Assembly (NCBI GenBank): GCA_002381645.1
Contig: DFXE01000012.1
Span: 133,251-197,250 of the forward strand
Length of the DNA stretch: 64,000 nt
Source of the DNA: Bacteroidales bacterium UBA4116
GTDB lineage: Bacteria > Bacteroidota > Bacteroidia > Bacteroidales > Tannerellaceae
Direction: 5' to 3'
Part shown: in pieces, positions 10,201 through 18,850 of the stretch
Layout of the letters: each line of letters begins with the position of its first letter
Numbering within the stretch: the first letter of the stretch is position 1
Made by a program: the position numbers and the translations under genes
Notes under the pieces: generated by a model
Databases searched by the model: none
What the model saw: only the letters and a program-made list of their open reading frames with translations
What the model was told of the DNA's origin: nothing

Positions 10201-12872
10201 CCTGGTATTTTTCACCTTCCTCATCCAATCCGTTTTATTATAACAGGTTTTCCGAAGGAGAAGGATTCCAGTCGCGTTCCGGCTATGCGTCGCAGTCTGT
10301 GAAATATAAAGATGTAAAAGATTTTGTTTTCGACCGGTTAGACTGGCAGGGAGTAATGGATATCAACAATTACATGAGCCGGAGATTATACAGTGGAGGT
10401 GTGATGATGAAGGCGGCAGCAGGAGTTCCTCCTCCGATGGCTATGACAGAGTCGGCCGATGCAGGTATATTACAGGAAAACAGGGTTGTATCTGCTGATA
10501 TGGAAATGACTGAGGAATCTGAAGCAACAGGAATGCAGCAACAGCCGGAAACCGGTACGGCTCAACCTCAATTACGGACGAACTTCAACGAAACAGCATT
10601 CTTCTTTCCAACCTTACTAACGGATAAAGAGGGGAATGTATCGGTTAGTTTTACCATACCTGAAAGTAATACCACATGGAAACTGCAGGCATTGGCACAT
10701 ACCACCGATTTAAAATACGGTTTATTCACCAATGAAGTAATTACTCAAAAGCCATTGATGATATTGCCCAATTTACCCCGTTTTATCAGGAAAGGGGACC
10801 AGGTGAGCATTACAGCGCAAATTATTAATCAATCGGGAAAAGCGACTTCGGGTACGGCACGTCTGGAGTTATTTAATCCGGACGACGACAAAATAATAGG
10901 AAATGCTATGCAAAAACCGTTTAGCGTTACTACGGATGGAACGGCTATCGTTTCATGGTCTGTGAATGTGCCGGATAACGTAGACTTAGCCGGACTGCGT
11001 ATTATAGCGGATTCCGATTCGGGCAGCGACGGAGAACAACACCTGTTGCCTGTTTTGTCCGACGAAATTATGGTTACCGAAAGTACGCCTTTCTATTTGC
11101 CGGGATCAGGGGAAAAACAGGTACGTTTACATGACGGTACTATATCTTCAACCCGTAAACCATACCGCATGACCCTGGAGTTCAGCAGCAATCCGGTTTG
11201 GTATGCCGTTCAGGCGCTGCCTACGATTACACAACCTGATAATGAAAATGTAATAGCCTGGTTTGCCTCTTATTACAGCAATACCCTGGCAGCATCTATA
11301 GCCCGATCCAATCCACGGATAAAAAAAGTGATCGACCAGTGGACGGCACAGGGAGGAGATGCATCTACGCTTCTTTCCAATCTTGAAAAAAATGAGGAAT
11401 TAAAGAATGTATTGCTGGAAGAAACCCCCTGGGTGCTGGAAGCAAAAACAGAAACCGAACAAAAACAACGCTTGTCGTTATTATTTGATACGAACAGGGC
11501 TAACAGTCAGCGTGAAGCCGCTATGCGGGTATTGCTTGAACAGCAAAACGACCAGGGGGGCTGGGGCTGGTTTAAAGGATTTTATCCGAGCAGAAATATT
11601 ACACTTTGGATACTCAACGGGATGTCGCAACTGGTACGTTTAAGCGCCGTACAATATAATCAGCAGGAAAAAGAAATGCAGATGAGAGCGCTTCAATATC
11701 TGGATAAGACAATGCAAAAAGATTACGAATCGTTGAAGAAAATTTCTCTGCCGGAAGACTATTTACCTTCTTCCGAACAATTGGAATTTTTATATGTTCG
11801 TAGCTATTACAGGGATATTCCGGAATACGGAGAAGCACGGGAAGCTATACGCTACTATACAGAGCAGGCGGAAAAACAATGGGAAAAGGCCTCTTTGTAC
11901 GGAAAAGGGCATATCGCATTAGTAATGCACCACAACGGAAAGAAAGAAGTTGCACGGCAAATATTGGATTGGTTGCGCAAAACAGCTACCGTTTCTGAAG
12001 ACATGGGGATGTATTGGGCAAATAATAAACGTGCAAACAACTTCTTTGTATCTCCCGTCGACGTACATTGCCTGCTTATGACCGTTTTCGACGAATTAGG
12101 CAGCAGTACCGAAGAAACAGACCGTATGAAACAATGGCTGCTTAACCAGAAAAGGACACAGAACTGGGAAACCGCCCCTTCAACTGTAAATGCAGTATAT
12201 GCTATTTTATCGAAAGGAACAGATTGGATGAATGAAAAGAACGGCGTAACCATACAGTGGGGTAATCATATCTGGTCGGATTCCGGTGGAGAAACAGCAA
12301 CCGGTTATATAAAAGAAACCATTTCCGGAAAAGATATCAACCCGGCTGAGAATACGGTTGTTATCCGGAAGGAAGGAAATGCTCCCGCATGGGGCGCGGT
12401 TTATGACCAATATTTTGAATCTGTTAGAAACATACAGAAGCAAAAGGGTGAATTAAACGTAGAGAAGAAACTGTTTATAGAAACAAATAACGGAACCGAA
12501 CGCCAGATCAAACCTGTGGCCGAAGGGAACAGGCTTCGTGTAGGAGACAAGGTGATCGTAAGGTTGGTAATACGGTCCGACCGCGATATGGACTATGTAA
12601 GCCTGAAAGATTTAAGGGCCGGATGTTTTGAACCAAATGTACAGTTATCAGGTTTAGCTTATACAGACGGTGTGATGTATTACAGGGCGCCAAAAGACGT
12701 ATCGGAAAACTTTTATTTCGACCATTTGCCTGCCGGCACCTATGTACTGGAATACGCTGCATTTGTATCGAGGGCCGGTAATTACAGCGGGGGATTGGCA
12801 ACGATACAATGCCAGTATGCACCCGAATTCGTTTCGCATACAGAAGGAATTTCGATTACAGTTAGTGAGTAA
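7233..12872 (+). CDS. Alpha-2-macroglobulin family protein lacking the thioester motif
   Basis: 1879 residues with an N-terminal hydrophobic export segment (IKAILAVFVFSSIFTTVLY). The mid part holds macroglobulin domains, with the MG2-type signature DRGIYRPGQTIFFKG near residue 525 and SKGETQEARSTFSVGDRS further on. The bait-like stretch around residues 1050-1120 is low in complexity (methionine-rich; GGVMMKAAAGVPPPMAMTE). NFNETAFFFPTLLTDKEGN followed by WKLQALAHTTDLKYG marks the typical A2M domain. The alpha-alpha toroid (GGWGWFKGFYPSRNITLWIL) is present. At the place where CxEQ is expected the protein has QPDNENV (1334-1340) and no cysteine, so covalent trapping is not possible there. Family members trap or inhibit proteases in the periplasm or outer membrane; no PBP1C partner is adjacent. 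Confidence 0.88.
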   Translation: MKIKAILAVFVFSSIFTTVLYTRATELSNNKEMITQAISNDDTPKLIKTLITQMKEKLEVDEENFPGLIQEVEAYTATVADAPSRAVLHSMIAEMYNRYYQQNRWIIDRRTSIEGYVPEDIREWTSNLFTKKIEEELAASLQPQNVLRQTSVSQFSDIIDAGKDSPSLRPTLFDFLAYRALDIQPSEDIYQALLSFRRSQPDPRAALFAELKYMDYKYTRNLSGENQTRYEAALDSLLSVNADHDYSVEIIYAKLNLLRNKTYQSDSADSIRTLQYDLSKKWIARFPKYERIGLLTNWLASMEESNVHVQSNNTVYPGKNLEIKISYTNVSDIKVKVFRSLRKVEETSPYNYNSGEDKKDKKGDLIKELTFRLNVKNTYTQEDTTLLIPMEQPGLYEYELTSATKDIKAANIFSVSRLAASSRNTGPGKTEILVTDYLSGKPVNEAKVNYYKNNRNRLELIGSIKTDKDGLAVLPQNEGISAYQPYITGDVSSFITSIYIGRRSTAVNKEQQQLTLLTDRGIYRPGQTIFFKGIAYINDKENPQVVANKRFKIILRDANYQEVYTKEFTSNKFGSFTGEFTLPKQTLTGMFTLASENSSVTVRVEEYKRPTFKVEFLPVKEEVAFGDEVTIRGKAQTFSGVMLQSGDITYRIIRRPFWFRTYYGNFNEEQVAEGQLAVKDDGTFSFSFRPEKSGDSFPLAFQTYEVITSLTDSKGETQEARSTFSVGDRSMMLYTDIRGKMDKDSAEVQIKARTLNGEDITTKGTYTIHALEDTKDENVFKEGKLLAGGDFSTDKKLNTGVFANLPSGRLRLTMNAKDSKGRAVEEKTDFVLYSKQDKRPPVFTHTWILQEGKYYLPGEEAEVIFGTSDNNAYILYELFSNGKNVLRKRVELSNENRLFKIPFIESYGDGVTASFTFVKEGKLFTELVPVQRKRPDRNLTVKPETFRDRLLPGSNETWKFRIVNADSVPVIAEVLAGMYDASLDKILPFSWYFSPSSSNPFYYNRFSEGEGFQSRSGYASQSVKYKDVKDFVFDRLDWQGVMDINNYMSRRLYSGGVMMKAAAGVPPPMAMTESADAGILQENRVVSADMEMTEESEATGMQQQPETGTAQPQLRTNFNETAFFFPTLLTDKEGNVSVSFTIPESNTTWKLQALAHTTDLKYGLFTNEVITQKPLMILPNLPRFIRKGDQVSITAQIINQSGKATSGTARLELFNPDDDKIIGNAMQKPFSVTTDGTAIVSWSVNVPDNVDLAGLRIIADSDSGSDGEQHLLPVLSDEIMVTESTPFYLPGSGEKQVRLHDGTISSTRKPYRMTLEFSSNPVWYAVQALPTITQPDNENVIAWFASYYSNTLAASIARSNPRIKKVIDQWTAQGGDASTLLSNLEKNEELKNVLLEETPWVLEAKTETEQKQRLSLLFDTNRANSQREAAMRVLLEQQNDQGGWGWFKGFYPSRNITLWILNGMSQLVRLSAVQYNQQEKEMQMRALQYLDKTMQKDYESLKKISLPEDYLPSSEQLEFLYVRSYYRDIPEYGEAREAIRYYTEQAEKQWEKASLYGKGHIALVMHHNGKKEVARQILDWLRKTATVSEDMGMYWANNKRANNFFVSPVDVHCLLMTVFDELGSSTEETDRMKQWLLNQKRTQNWETAPSTVNAVYAILSKGTDWMNEKNGVTIQWGNHIWSDSGGETATGYIKETISGKDINPAENTVVIRKEGNAPAWGAVYDQYFESVRNIQKQKGELNVEKKLFIETNNGTERQIKPVAEGNRLRVGDKVIVRLVIRSDRDMDYVSLKDLRAGCFEPNVQLSGLAYTDGVMYYRAPKDVSENFYFDHLPAGTYVLEYAAFVSRAGNYSGGLATIQCQYAPEFVSHTEGISITVSE

Positions 12873-12953
12873 CATTCAGGAGGTTTTCAGGAGTATTTAC
12901 CTTTTTGACAATCGTTAAACAGTAATCGTTAACCGTTAATTACAGATTATTAT

Positions 12954-12961
12954 TAACTTTG
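12954..12961 (+). promoter_or_regulatory. Promoter -7 box of the DUF1573 pair
   Basis: TAACTTTG fits TAnnTTTG and lies 33 bp before the ATG. The area upstream carries CGTTAA three times (around 12912, 12927 and 12934); whether this is a binding site is unknown. Confidence 0.5.
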
Positions 12962-12994
12962 TAGCATAAATGCTATTCAATTAAAAAATAGAAT

Positions 12995-13372
12995 ATGAAA
13001 CAGATTATTTTCGTTTGTATGGCTCTTCTCTTATCAGCAGGAAGTGTCTTTGCACAAGGCGGCCCCTCTATTACAGTGGCTGAAAATTTTCATGATTTTG
13101 GTGAGATAAAAGAAGCAGATGGAAAAGTTTCGCATACATTTGTTGTGAAAAACGATGGAAACGCACCTTTGGTTATTACGCGTGTAATTGCATCTTGCGG
13201 ATGCACTTCACCGGATTGGACGAAAGAACCGATTGCTCCGGGACAAACCGGAGAAGTAAAGGTAACATTCGATCCTAAGAACCGTCCGGGTCCTTTTGCT
13301 AAAACCGTATCGATATACAGCAACGGGAAAACCGGCAGTTACGTAGTAACGATCAGGGGAGACGTAAAATAA
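12995..13372 (+). CDS. DUF1573 domain protein (short)
   Basis: 125 residues: signal peptide (MKQIIFVCMALLLSAGSVFA, cleavage at FAQ) then one DUF1573 immunoglobulin-like domain. The family signature is clear: HDFGEI, HTFVVKNDGNAPLVI, the paired-cysteine ASCGCTSPDW and the GEVKVTFDPKNRPGPF strand. Members are exported and very common in Bacteroidota, but their biochemical role is not established. A longer paralogue follows after 24 bp, almost certainly in the same transcript. Confidence 0.88.
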   Translation: MKQIIFVCMALLLSAGSVFAQGGPSITVAENFHDFGEIKEADGKVSHTFVVKNDGNAPLVITRVIASCGCTSPDWTKEPIAPGQTGEVKVTFDPKNRPGPFAKTVSIYSNGKTGSYVVTIRGDVK

Positions 13373-13396
13373 AAGCGATCCTTTTCCGATATTCTA

Positions 13397-14527
13397 ATGC
13401 TGCAACACAAAGTTATAACCATTATAACAGCTCTTTTTCTTGTTTCCGGGCAGGTATATGCCCAGAAAAGTGCAGAAATAAACATAACCGAGCATACGTA
13501 CGACTTCGGCTCCATAGCCGAAGCCGACGGCTTGGCTACCCATTCGTTTACCATTCAGAATACCGGAACAGATCCGTTGGTTATCACACGCATCACAGCC
13601 TCCTGCGGATGTACCCGGCCCGAATATTCGAAAGCGCCGATTGAACCGGGGCAAACCGCAGAAATAAAAATAAGTTATAATCCCAAAGGACGTCCCGGGC
13701 CTTTTCATAAAAGCGTTTCCGTATTCAGTAATGCCAAAAATGGCAAACAGACGTTATATGTAAAAGGGTCGGTCAAACCCAAACCAACCCAAACGGCTAA
13801 AGCTGTTGTTTCCTACCCTTATGGTATTGGCGGGTTGAAACTGCAGACAAAAACGATCCAGTATAGTAGTATCCGTCCGGGAGAAACACTGGGTGAGAAA
13901 ATTGGCATAAAGAATGAAGGTGAGCATCCTGTCACCGTAAAAGCCGGAAAAACCCCTAACTATTTAACGGCAGAAATCCGTCCCTCCACCCTGGAACCCG
14001 GTGAAACAGGAGAAATTACCTTGTTATTCAATACCGATCTTTCACGGAAAATGGGACGTATCACTACCGTTTTACCGTTAACGGTGGAAAGCGGTGGAAA
14101 GAAAAAAGGTACGGAAGGTACAATAGAGGTAGCAGCCAATGTGATCGATAATTTTAGTAAATGGTCGGCAACAGATAAAGCGAACGCTCCCGTAATACAA
14201 TTCTCTGCCACTTCATTGGATTTCGGTAAACTTCCTGAAAAAGGGGGAAGCATTATACCTTTTATCGGCGGCGGAGGAAAAGAATCGGAAAATTTAATAA
14301 TAACCAATACGGGTAAAACCCCCTTATCCGTTTATAGCGTGACATGCGATAACGATCATGTCGATATCTCGGGCGGTAAAAAAGAATTGAAGCCCGGAGC
14401 TTCGGCCGAATATAAGGTAAGCGTCCGCCCGAAAGATATTAAAACAAAACTGGAAGCATTTATCAATGTTGTGTGTAACGACCCGAACAGCCCTGTACGG
14501 CTGATAAAAGTTACTGCCGAAAAATAA
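13397..14527 (+). CDS. DUF1573 domain protein (long, several Ig-like domains)
   Basis: 376 residues with a signal peptide (MLQHKVITIITALFLVSGQVYA). Residues about 25-125 closely parallel the shorter protein just upstream (HTYDFGSIAEADG, TASCGCTRPEYSKAPIEPGQ, KGRPGPF), which points to tandem duplication. After this come a second Ig-like domain without the cysteine pair and a third with another DFGKLPEKGGS/LIITNTGKTPLSV repeat. It is exported, probably periplasmic or surface-associated. The MeaB-type GTPase begins 15 bp after its stop. Confidence 0.85.
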   Translation: MLQHKVITIITALFLVSGQVYAQKSAEINITEHTYDFGSIAEADGLATHSFTIQNTGTDPLVITRITASCGCTRPEYSKAPIEPGQTAEIKISYNPKGRPGPFHKSVSVFSNAKNGKQTLYVKGSVKPKPTQTAKAVVSYPYGIGGLKLQTKTIQYSSIRPGETLGEKIGIKNEGEHPVTVKAGKTPNYLTAEIRPSTLEPGETGEITLLFNTDLSRKMGRITTVLPLTVESGGKKKGTEGTIEVAANVIDNFSKWSATDKANAPVIQFSATSLDFGKLPEKGGSIIPFIGGGGKESENLIITNTGKTPLSVYSVTCDNDHVDISGGKKELKPGASAEYKVSVRPKDIKTKLEAFINVVCNDPNSPVRLIKVTAEK

Positions 14528-14542
14528 AAAAGGTTATCTATC

Positions 14543-15643
14543 ATGGAGCATCCTGAAAACGACGAATTATACAAAGGTTTGAAGGTGAACAAAGGAGTGT
14601 CGGATGTTCCGACCGTAAATCCTTACCTGAAACGTACACAGCGTAAAGAATATTCTCCGGCAGAATTTGTCGACGGTATTCTTAATGGTAACATTACTAT
14701 ACTGAGCCAGGCCGTAACCTTAGTGGAAAGCTCCAGACCGGAACACCAGCAAATTGCACAGGAAATTATTGAAAAATGCCTGCCGCATGCAGGAAAGTCT
14801 GTCCGTATTGGTATAACAGGCGTACCGGGTGCCGGAAAAAGCACCTCAATCGACGCGTTCGGTATGTATCTCATCAACAAAGGTAAAAAGCTTGCCGTTC
14901 TTGCGATCGACCCCAGTAGTGAACGTTCCAAAGGAAGTATATTGGGCGATAAAACCCGTATGGAGGAACTTTCGCGCGAGAAAAACGCTTTTATACGTCC
15001 GTCACCCTCAGCAGGTTCTTTAGGAGGAGTAGCACGCAAAACCAGGGAAATCATAGTGTTATGTGAAGCCGCCGGATTCGATACCATATTTGTGGAAACG
15101 GTAGGCGTAGGACAAAGTGAAACGGCAGTCCATTCCATGGTCGATTTTTTTCTGCTTATCCAGTTGGCAGGTACCGGTGATGAGTTGCAGGGAATAAAAC
15201 GCGGTATCATGGAAATGGCCGATGGGATTATTATCAATAAAGCCGACGGTGATAATATAGATAAGGCTAACCTGGCCGCTTCTCATTTCCGTAATGCCCT
15301 CCATCTTTTTCCGCCTTCCGAATCGGGTTGGACTCCTCAGGTATTGACATATTCGGGATATTATAAACTTGGTATCGACCATATATGGAAAATGATCGGC
15401 GATTATATGGCTTTTACCAAAGACAACGGATATTTTGATTATAAACGGAATGAGCAGTCAAAGTACTGGATGTATGAAAGTATTAATGAAAACCTCCGCA
15501 ATACTTTTTATCATAATCCTGCTGTTGTAAATATGCTGAAAACTACCGAGCAAAAAGTCCTTCAAAATGAAATCAGTTCTTTTGTTGCCGCAAAACAAAT
15601 GATGGATCTATTTCTGCAAAATCTATCTGGAAAAGGGCAATAA
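14543..15643 (+). CDS. meaB: MeaB/ArgK family GTPase
   Basis: 366-residue SIMIBI-class GTPase of the MeaB (LAO/AO, ArgK) type, which loads and protects adenosylcobalamin-dependent methylmalonyl-CoA mutase. Walker A is GVPGAGKST (from G93), followed by LAVLAIDPSSERSKGSILGDKTRM, the switch regions in FDTIFVETVGVGQSE, and the guanine-specificity motif NKADGDN. Length matches the family. No mutase subunit gene is present here, so the partner must be elsewhere. It lies only 15 bp after the DUF1573 gene, but a functional link to that gene is unlikely. Confidence 0.9.
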   Translation: MEHPENDELYKGLKVNKGVSDVPTVNPYLKRTQRKEYSPAEFVDGILNGNITILSQAVTLVESSRPEHQQIAQEIIEKCLPHAGKSVRIGITGVPGAGKSTSIDAFGMYLINKGKKLAVLAIDPSSERSKGSILGDKTRMEELSREKNAFIRPSPSAGSLGGVARKTREIIVLCEAAGFDTIFVETVGVGQSETAVHSMVDFFLLIQLAGTGDELQGIKRGIMEMADGIIINKADGDNIDKANLAASHFRNALHLFPPSESGWTPQVLTYSGYYKLGIDHIWKMIGDYMAFTKDNGYFDYKRNEQSKYWMYESINENLRNTFYHNPAVVNMLKTTEQKVLQNEISSFVAAKQMMDLFLQNLSGKGQ

Positions 15644-15696
15644 TTGTAATTTATTTCTGATATAACGTAAAAAAACCCTCTTCAATTACAGTTTGC

Positions 15697-16198
15697 ATTT
15701 TTTACGTTTCACCTTTCACCTACTGTTTAATAAGTTGATTATTATAAGAGTAGCTTAAGTCAAGAGGTGAAACGCGGGTGATTCCGTGAAAAAAAACTAT
15801 CTGGTACCTGGTTAACCTGTAAATCATCTATGAATTATTCTACTGCATTTTATGTAATGGCTCTTATCATTTTAATCTCCGGAAACTTATTATTGATCGG
15901 CCCACCTTGGTGGAACGACCGAACCACCCGGGTGGGCCGATCGTTCCACCAAGGTGAGTCGATCGAATCACCCGGGTGGGCCGATCAATTATAGGTGAGC
16001 CGGATGTTAAAAGGTGCTTTATAAAATAGTAAAACAGCTAAGGTGAAAGATGTAAATTATTATTCTTTCCTGTAATTGCTGCAATAAACCGGTGAAAGTA
16101 TATTTTAAAAAGTGGAATTTCCTTTCACCTTCAAATGTTTTGTATCTTGTTGTTATTTAATGTGTTATTTATAAGGTGAAAGGTGAAACGAGAAAAAT
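15697..16198. repeat. Repeat element A: nested inverted-repeat element
   Basis: Outer arms are 15697-15721 and 16174-16198: 25 positions with 2 mismatches, including a 17-bp perfect core CGTTTCACCTTTCACCT at 15705-15721 whose complement is at 16174-16190. Inside, AGGTGAAACG (15765) and CTTTCACCTT (16122) form a second, rough inverted pair. The centre (15895-15986) is a dense palindromic array described separately. No transposase or coding frame is inside. No obvious target-site duplication flanks it. It could be a miniature mobile element, a structured RNA or a protein-binding cluster. Confidence 0.7.
15902..15989. repeat. Centre of element A: four 22-bp units with CAC-N4-GTG cores
   Basis: Cores CCACCTTGGTGG, CCACCCGGGTGG, CCACCAAGGTGA and TCACCCGGGTGG start at 15902, 15924, 15946 and 15968, exactly 22 bp apart. 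The 10-bp spacers carry GATCG-like words. The sequence also folds as a 24-bp imperfect stem, 15895-15918 with 15941-15964 (2 mismatches), and CACCCGGGTGGGCCGATC is directly repeated at 15925 and 15969. Confidence 0.8.
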
Positions 16199-16469
16199 AT
16201 GAATTCCATTTGGATAGAATATCTTACCTATATAAGGTAGTTTTGAGAATAATCATTTCAGAATATTAAATGCACGACAATTTGTTTAAGGAAATATTTC
16301 TTCATTTTAAGGTTGCTAAAATGCTTGTTTTATTGAACAAAAAGCTTTTCAATGTAGTTCTATTAATATGAATAGATTAACTCATTAGTAAGGGGTAATG
16401 AATGAAAAGTAATAGATAAACTCTATCAGTTGATTGAAAAAACTGAACGAAAATAGTCCCTTTATTTCT

Positions 16470-16477
16470 TAGATTTG
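16470..16477 (+). promoter_or_regulatory. Promoter -7 box of the TCA operon
   Basis: TAGATTTG matches TAnnTTTG, 40 bp before the aconitase ATG at 16517. It overlaps the in-frame TTG at 16475, which is therefore an unlikely start. Confidence 0.5.
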
Positions 16478-16516
16478 TGTATTCCACATGAAGAACCTAA
16501 TATAAAAATCATTGAT

Positions 16517-18766
16517 ATGGCGCACGACATCGACATGCTGAAAAGCTTTTACACACAATTTGCCGACAAAGTAGATAACGCACGAAACCGGATTGATCGT
16601 CCGATGACATTAGCAGAAAAAATCTTATATGCACATTTGTTTGATCAGGATGCTCTTCAAAACTATAAAAGAGGAGAAGATTACGTAAACTTTCGTCCCG
16701 ACCGTGTAGCGATGCAGGATGCAACGGCCCAGATGGCATTGTTGCAGTTTATGAATGCCGGTAAAGAAAAATCGGCCGTGCCCGCAACGGTACACTGCGA
16801 TCATTTGATACAAGCTGATATGGGCGCGGAAGAGGATATTGATACGGCTACCAATTCCAACCGTGAAGTATATGATTTCCTGAAGACCGTATCCAATAAA
16901 TACGGTATCGGTTTCTGGAAACCGGGAGCCGGTATTATTCATCAGGTCGTACTGGAAAATTATGCTTTCCCCGGCGGTATGATGATCGGTACGGATTCGC
17001 ACACCCCTAACGCGGGAGGATTGGGTATGATTGCTATCGGAGTAGGTGGAGCAGACGCTGTAGATGTAATGAGCGGGATGGAATGGGAGTTGAAAATGCC
17101 GAAACTGATAGGTGTTAAACTGACCGGACGGTTAAGCGGTTGGGCATCGCCGAAAGACGTTATACTTAAACTTGCCGGAATATTAACCGTTAAAGGAGGT
17201 ACCAACTCGATTATCGAATATTTTGGCGACGGTGCGGCAACCTTGTCGGCAACGGGAAAAGCTACTATATGTAATATGGGCGCCGAAGTAGGGGCAACAA
17301 CATCTATTTTTCCTTTTGATAAAAACATGGTGGCTTATCTGGAGGCTACGGACAGGAAAGAGGTTGCCCGTATGGCCGAAAGTATTTCTTCGTATCTTCA
17401 GCCCGACTGGGCGGTTGTAGAAACACCCGCGCAATATTACGACCATGTGATCGAAATAGACCTGTCGTCGCTGGAACCTTATATTAACGGGCCTTTTACA
17501 CCCGATGCCGCTACTCCTATATCCGAATTTGCCGCTAAAGTAGAGGAGAATGCTTACCCGAGAAAAATGGAAGTCGGTTTAATCGGTTCATGTACGAATT
17601 CTTCTTACCAGGATCTGAGCAGGGCTGCTTCTATTGCACGTCAGGCGCTTAAAGACAATATTGAAGTGGCTGCACCGCTAATCATTAATCCGGGTTCCGA
17701 ACTGATCCGATACACGGCGGACCGCGACGGGCTGATAGGAGATTTTGAGAAGATCGGGGCAGTTATTATGGCCAATGCCTGTGGTCCGTGTATCGGTCAA
17801 TGGAAACGCCATACGGATGATAATACACGTAAGAATTCCATTGTCACTTCTTTTAACCGCAATTTCGCCAAACGCGCCGACGGAAACCCCCATACCCATG
17901 CTTTTGTGGCATCTCCTGAACTGACTATGGCGCTCACCATAGCCGGCGACCTTTGTTTCAATCCGTTGAAAGACAAGCTTAAATCAAAAGATGGCCGTGA
18001 AGTAATGCTGGCTGAACCGGAAGGAACGGATTTTCCGCCCAAAGGATTCGATGTGAAGGATAACGGCTATCTTGCTCCCGGTAATGGAAAAGAAGAGGTT
18101 CATATTGATCCGCATTCCGAAAGGTTGCAGCTTCTTAAACCTTTTCCGGCTCCTGAAGCAAATGACTTGCTGAATATGTCCTTACTGATTAAAGCGGAAG
18201 GCAAATGTACGACCGATCATATCTCAATGGCAGGTCCCTGGTTGAGGTTCCGGGGACATTTGGAAAATATATCCAATAACCTGCTGATGGGTGCCGTGAA
18301 TGCGTTTAACGGTAAAACAAACTGTGTGTTTAACCAGTTGAACGGGAGGTATGATGCTGTATCGGCAGTAGCGAAAGAATATAAACAGAAACATATATCT
18401 TCTATTGTGGTGGCCGAAGAAAACTACGGAGAAGGTTCTTCACGCGAGCACGCTGCCATGGAACCGCGGTTCCTGAATGTTAAAGTTATCCTGGTGAAAA
18501 ATTTTGCGCGCATACATGAAACGAATCTAAAGAAGCAGGGTATGCTTGCCCTCACTTTTGCCGATAAAAAAGATTATGATAAAATACGTGAAGAAGACCA
18601 TATTTCCATAATCGGCATACAGGATTTTAAACCGGGTGAACCGTTAACGGTTATCCTTTATCATGCAGATGGCACGCAGGAATCATTTAATGTAAATCAT
18701 ACGTATAACGAGCTGCAGATCAAATGGTATCAGGCAGGAAGCGCGCTTAATTTCCTCAGGAACTAA
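16517..18766 (+). CDS. acnA: Aconitate hydratase
   Basis: 749-residue aconitase, isomerising citrate to isocitrate through a 4Fe-4S cluster in the cytosol. Cluster ligands are visible as C359 (GSCTNSSYQD), C422 and C425 (ANACGPCIGQW), one residue off the numbering of the mitochondrial enzyme, which this protein also matches in length. Other marks: VHCDHLI, IGTDSHTPNAGGLG and the swivel-domain motif EENYGEGSSREHAA. The ATG at 16517 is chosen over TTG at 16475, which overlaps the promoter. It is the first gene of an aconitase, isocitrate dehydrogenase, citrate synthase operon that makes 2-oxoglutarate from oxaloacetate. Confidence 0.96.
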   Translation: MAHDIDMLKSFYTQFADKVDNARNRIDRPMTLAEKILYAHLFDQDALQNYKRGEDYVNFRPDRVAMQDATAQMALLQFMNAGKEKSAVPATVHCDHLIQADMGAEEDIDTATNSNREVYDFLKTVSNKYGIGFWKPGAGIIHQVVLENYAFPGGMMIGTDSHTPNAGGLGMIAIGVGGADAVDVMSGMEWELKMPKLIGVKLTGRLSGWASPKDVILKLAGILTVKGGTNSIIEYFGDGAATLSATGKATICNMGAEVGATTSIFPFDKNMVAYLEATDRKEVARMAESISSYLQPDWAVVETPAQYYDHVIEIDLSSLEPYINGPFTPDAATPISEFAAKVEENAYPRKMEVGLIGSCTNSSYQDLSRAASIARQALKDNIEVAAPLIINPGSELIRYTADRDGLIGDFEKIGAVIMANACGPCIGQWKRHTDDNTRKNSIVTSFNRNFAKRADGNPHTHAFVASPELTMALTIAGDLCFNPLKDKLKSKDGREVMLAEPEGTDFPPKGFDVKDNGYLAPGNGKEEVHIDPHSERLQLLKPFPAPEANDLLNMSLLIKAEGKCTTDHISMAGPWLRFRGHLENISNNLLMGAVNAFNGKTNCVFNQLNGRYDAVSAVAKEYKQKHISSIVVAEENYGEGSSREHAAMEPRFLNVKVILVKNFARIHETNLKKQGMLALTFADKKDYDKIREEDHISIIGIQDFKPGEPLTVILYHADGTQESFNVNHTYNELQIKWYQAGSALNFLRN

Positions 18767-18822
18767 TAACTGAATAATTCAATAACTGAGTAACTGAATG
18801 ATTCAATAACTGAATGACTGGG
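18767..18822 (+). repeat. Octamer array upstream of the four-helix-bundle gene
   Basis: Seven consecutive 8-bp units of the TAACTGAA type (variants TAATTCAA, TAACTGAG, TGATTCAA, TGACTGGG) begin directly after the aconitase stop codon. Because 8 is not a multiple of 3, TAA and TGA codons fall in all three frames. Confidence 0.85.
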
Positions 18823-18850
18823 GTAAATAAATAGCTAAATAATTGGATAA

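Larger units (their letters stand above)
15644..16516. other. Gene-free interval holding repeat element A
   Basis: No reading frame here looks coding. The interval contains a 486-bp element bounded by inverted repeats, with a GC-rich centre of 22-bp units, and, after it, an AT-rich stretch leading to the aconitase promoter. The word GGTGAAA or its complement TTTCACC recurs many times between 15707 and 16188. Confidence 0.7.

Noticed and set aside
14623..15237. Minus-strand open frame of 204 codons across the MeaB gene
   Set aside because: It is antisense to a clearly conserved GTPase and its translation shows no family motif; a shadow frame.
15902..15989. 22-bp period arrays (also at 56953) as CRISPR or plasmid-origin iterons
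   Set aside because: No spacers of CRISPR length, only four units, no replication initiator or partition gene nearby, and the flanking inverted repeats do not fit an origin.
15697..16198. Insertion sequence at elements A and B
   Set aside because: Neither contains a transposase-sized frame, and no flanking target duplication is visible; a miniature non-autonomous element remains possible and is treated under findings.
16475..16516. TTG-initiated N-terminal extension of aconitase
   Set aside because: The TTG overlaps the -7 box, so it would not be transcribed, and the ATG at 16517 puts the cluster cysteines at family-standard positions.
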